Shown: positions 61,773-64,000 of the stretch, piece after piece
Layout of the letters: each line of letters opens with the position of its first letter
Numbering within the stretch: the first letter of the stretch is position 1
Source: Beijerinckiaceae bacterium
GTDB taxonomy: Bacteria > Pseudomonadota > Alphaproteobacteria > Rhizobiales > Beijerinckiaceae
Assembly (NCBI GenBank): GCA_019745195.1
Contig: JAIETL010000012.1
Coordinates: forward strand, 1 to 64,000
Reading direction: 5' to 3'
Length of the DNA stretch: 64,000 nucleotides
Translations under genes and position numbers: made by a program
Notes under the pieces: model-generated
Seen by the model: only the letters and a program-made list of their open reading frames with translations
The model's database searches: none
What the model was told of the DNA's origin: nothing

Positions 61773-63895
61773 GCGCGGCCGCCAAGATCGTGGAAGGCCT
61801 TCCCGCCAGCCTGCGCGCGAACCCACGGCTCGACCGCTGGCTCTCCGTGTCGCCAGAAGGCCATGTCACGCTCTCGCCCGGCAAGGTCGAAATCGGGCAG
61901 GGCATTCTCACGGCGCTCGTCCAGATCTGCGCCGACGAACTCGACATCGCGCCCGAGCGCGTCCGGCTCGTGCCGGCAGGCACGGCGGTAAGCCCCAACG
62001 AGGGCGTCACCTCCGGCAGCCTTTCGGTCTCCGATTGCGGCCAGTCGGTGCGGCTGGTGGCAGCGCAGGCGAGGAGCCTGTTTCTTGCGGAGGCCGCACG
62101 GCAGTTTTCCGTCGTGGCCGAGGCGCTCAGTATCGAGGATGGCGTCATCGCCGGCCCGGGCAACCTCGCCACGAGCTACTGGGAACTCGCGGACGCCGTC
62201 TCGCTCGCCTGCGAGGCCGATCCCGCCATCACGCCCAAGCCGCCATGGCAGCGCCGGCTCGCCGGCCGCTCGACGCCGCGCATCGATGTTCCCGGCAAGG
62301 TCTTCGCGGCTCGGCCCTTCATTCATGATCTCGTGCTGCCGGGCATGCTGCATGGCCGGGTGCTGCGGCCGCCGCGCCCTGGCGCGGTGCTGGAGGGGCT
62401 GGACGAGGCGCGGCTTGCCGGCTTGACGGGGCTGCGCGCGACCGTTCGCGACGGCAGCTTCCTCGGCGTCGTTTGCGAAACGGAAGCGCAGGCCGACGCC
62501 GCACTGGCGCGGCTGGCGTCCGCCGCGCGCTGGAGCGACGGATTCGCGCTGCCCGATCCGCACGACCTGCCGGGTTGGCTGAAAAGCCAGCCGGCGGAGG
62601 CCTCGGTCGTCGATACGCGCGGCGAGGTCGCGCCGCCCGCCGCCCGCACGATCACGCGCCAATACGAAAAGCAGTTCCTCGCTCATGCCTCGATCGCACC
62701 CTCCTGCGCCATCGCGCATTGGGCCGGTGACGCGCTGCAGGTGCTGACGCATAGCCAGGGCGTCTTCAACCTGCGCGCCGATCTGGCGCTGGTCTTCGGG
62801 CTCGACCCCGAGACGATCAGGGTCACCCATGCCGAGGGCGCGGGCTGCTACGGTCATAACGGGGCCGACGACGTCGCACTCGATGCGGCGCTACTGGCCC
62901 GCGCCGTCTCTGGTCAGCCCGTGCGCGTTCGCTGGTCGCGCGCCGACGAACTGGCCTGCGCGCCCTTCGGGGCGGGCATGGCGATCGAGATCAGCGCCGA
63001 CCTCGACGAGGCCGGCGATCCGGTCGACTGGCGTCACACGATCTGGAGCAATGGCTATGTCGGGCGGCCCGGCCGCGCCACGAGTCCGGCCCTGCTCGCC
63101 TCCTTCGATCTCGAAAGGCCGTTCCCGCGCTACATCGCGCAGGACCCGCCTTTGGCGGGCGGCGGCGGGGCGCAACGCAACGCCGTGCCGCTCTATGACT
63201 TTCCGCGCTGGACCATCGCCAAGAACCGCGTCACGGAGATGCCTCTGCGCACCTCCTCGATGCGCGCGCTCGGCGCATTCGGGAATGTCTTCGCGATCGA
63301 ATCCTTCATGGACGAACTCGCGCTCGACGCCGGAGACGACCCGCTCGCCTTCCGCCTGCGCCATCTCGCGGAGCCTCGCGCGCGGGCCGTGCTGGGGCGG
63401 GCCGCCGCGATGGCTGAATGGGGCCGCGCCACGATTCCCGAGGGACGCGGACGCGGTCTGGCGCTTGCCCGCTACAAAAACACCGGGGCGTGGTGCGCGG
63501 TCGTCGCCGAGATCGATGTCGAGGCAGAGCCGCGCGCGACGCAACTCTGGATCGCGGTCGATGTCGGCGAGGCGATCAATCCCGACGGCGTCGTCAATCA
63601 GATCGAGGGCGGGGCGATCCAGGCGGTGAGCTGGACGCTGAAGGAGGCGGTCGCCTTCACGCGCGAGGAGGTCACCAGCGCCTCGTGGGAAAGCTATCCG
63701 ATCCTGCGCTTCAGCGAGGTGCCGGCGGTTTCCGTCGAGATCATGCCCGGCGCGGACCATCCGCCGCTCGGCGCGGGCGAGGCGGCGCAGGGGCCCACAG
63801 CCGCCGCGCTGGCCAATGCGGTACACAGCGCGCTCGGCGTCAGGGTCCGGCGGATGCCGATCACGCGCGAGCGCATCATATCGGCGATGGAGTAG
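61769..63895 (+). CDS. Molybdenum hydroxylase large subunit (IorB-like, xanthine oxidase family)
   Basis: A 708-residue molybdopterin-binding protein. Recognisable regions are LSPGKVEIGQGILTALVQIC, SDCGQSVRLVAAQARSLFL, HSQGVFNLRADLALVFGLDP, GAGCYGHNGADDVALDAALL (cofactor loop), RTSSMRALGAFGNVFAIESF and the C-terminal PPLGAGEAAQGPTAAALANA carrying the catalytic Glu in GAGEA. It is shorter than most IorB proteins because the usual N-terminal part is reduced, and it has no Tat signal. A cytosolic hydroxylase of an N-heterocycle or aldehyde is likely; the substrate is not identified. Confidence 0.9.
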   Translation: MSAAAKIVEGLPASLRANPRLDRWLSVSPEGHVTLSPGKVEIGQGILTALVQICADELDIAPERVRLVPAGTAVSPNEGVTSGSLSVSDCGQSVRLVAAQARSLFLAEAARQFSVVAEALSIEDGVIAGPGNLATSYWELADAVSLACEADPAITPKPPWQRRLAGRSTPRIDVPGKVFAARPFIHDLVLPGMLHGRVLRPPRPGAVLEGLDEARLAGLTGLRATVRDGSFLGVVCETEAQADAALARLASAARWSDGFALPDPHDLPGWLKSQPAEASVVDTRGEVAPPAARTITRQYEKQFLAHASIAPSCAIAHWAGDALQVLTHSQGVFNLRADLALVFGLDPETIRVTHAEGAGCYGHNGADDVALDAALLARAVSGQPVRVRWSRADELACAPFGAGMAIEISADLDEAGDPVDWRHTIWSNGYVGRPGRATSPALLASFDLERPFPRYIAQDPPLAGGGGAQRNAVPLYDFPRWTIAKNRVTEMPLRTSSMRALGAFGNVFAIESFMDELALDAGDDPLAFRLRHLAEPRARAVLGRAAAMAEWGRATIPEGRGRGLALARYKNTGAWCAVVAEIDVEAEPRATQLWIAVDVGEAINPDGVVNQIEGGAIQAVSWTLKEAVAFTREEVTSASWESYPILRFSEVPAVSVEIMPGADHPPLGAGEAAQGPTAAALANAVHSALGVRVRRMPITRERIISAME

Positions 63896-63898
63896 GCG

Positions 63899-64000
63899 TT
63901 GCAGGCACTCAGGATTTTCAGCGGCGGCGCGGCTCAAGGGCTGGTCAGGGCGCTCGAACCGGATTTCACCGCCGCGACGGGCTTCGGCATCGCAGGCAAT
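63899..64000 (+). CDS. Molybdate/sulfate-type ABC binding protein, 5' fragment
   Basis: Starts at TTG 63899, 3 bases after the hydroxylase stop, and runs off the right edge. The 34 visible residues (LRIFSGGAAQGLVRALEPDF, then TAATGFGIAGN) match the first strand and helix of ModA-like extracellular solute-binding proteins. It has no signal peptide in the visible part, which suggests a cytosolic, possibly enzyme-associated, variant. The call is from a short fragment only. Confidence 0.6.
   Translation, partial: MQALRIFSGGAAQGLVRALEPDFTAATGFGIAGN

Overview
The window looks like chromosomal DNA of a very GC-rich alphaproteobacterium of the order Hyphomicrobiales (Rhizobiales). A Bosea-like genome would fit, but this is inferred from protein style, codon use and the palindromic repeats, not from a marker gene. 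No rRNA, tRNA, CRISPR array, transposase or integrase was seen.

Layout. (1) 1-16065: the structural half of a type VI secretion system (T6SS). On the minus strand, vgrG (tssI), a small accessory protein and an FHA protein (tagH-like) run off the left edge. On the plus strand lie an OmpA-like protein, tssA, tssB, tssC, hcp (tssD), tssE, tssF, tssG and clpV (tssH), followed by a membrane-anchored M23 peptidase. The membrane-complex genes (tssJ, tssK, tssL, tssM) are absent. The left edge holds the 3' end of a TolC-family gene, and its coding signal gives way to that of the FHA gene near 130-145, as at a recombination junction. (2) 16062-21643: a LacI-regulated sugar ABC importer without its own ATPase, plus an alpha/alpha-toroid protein. 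(3) 21663-27166: an RpiR regulator, a complete polar amino-acid type ABC importer and an M14-like deacylase. (4) 27233-49947: the most unusual part. A SARP/TPR-type regulator is divergent from a compact operon encoding a His/Gly-repeat PAP2 phosphatase, a subtilase, an amidase-trypsin-EEP tri-fusion, a trypsin-like protease, a small beta protein, an OmpA-like exported protein, a 3326-residue giant protein and a multi-TM protein. I do not recognise this as a described system. (5) 50047-64000: small-molecule catabolism. It contains aspartate dehydrogenase-like, ketopantoate reductase-like and aldo/keto reductase genes, an Fe3+/polyamine-type ABC importer, an alpha/beta hydrolase, a GntR regulator, a FAH-family hydrolase, a TctC-type binding protein, a two-subunit molybdenum hydroxylase and the start of a molybdate-type binding protein.

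How parts work together. The T6SS genes encode sheath, tube, baseplate and recycling ATPase and would need the missing membrane complex elsewhere. The 29-50 kb operon has tight stop/start overlaps, three serine-protease domains and peptidoglycan- and phosphoester-hydrolase domains, but only one clear signal peptide. It could therefore be an envelope-directed or conflict system whose hydrolases act inside the cell or leave by another route. In the last region the GntR gene is flanked on both sides by ATTGGT/ACCAAT inverted repeats, so it probably controls both the leftward transporter/hydrolase operon and the rightward FAH/molybdenum hydroxylase genes. Several intergenic gaps are filled by palindromic repeats, and one of these repeats has been captured into the N-terminus of an ABC ATPase.
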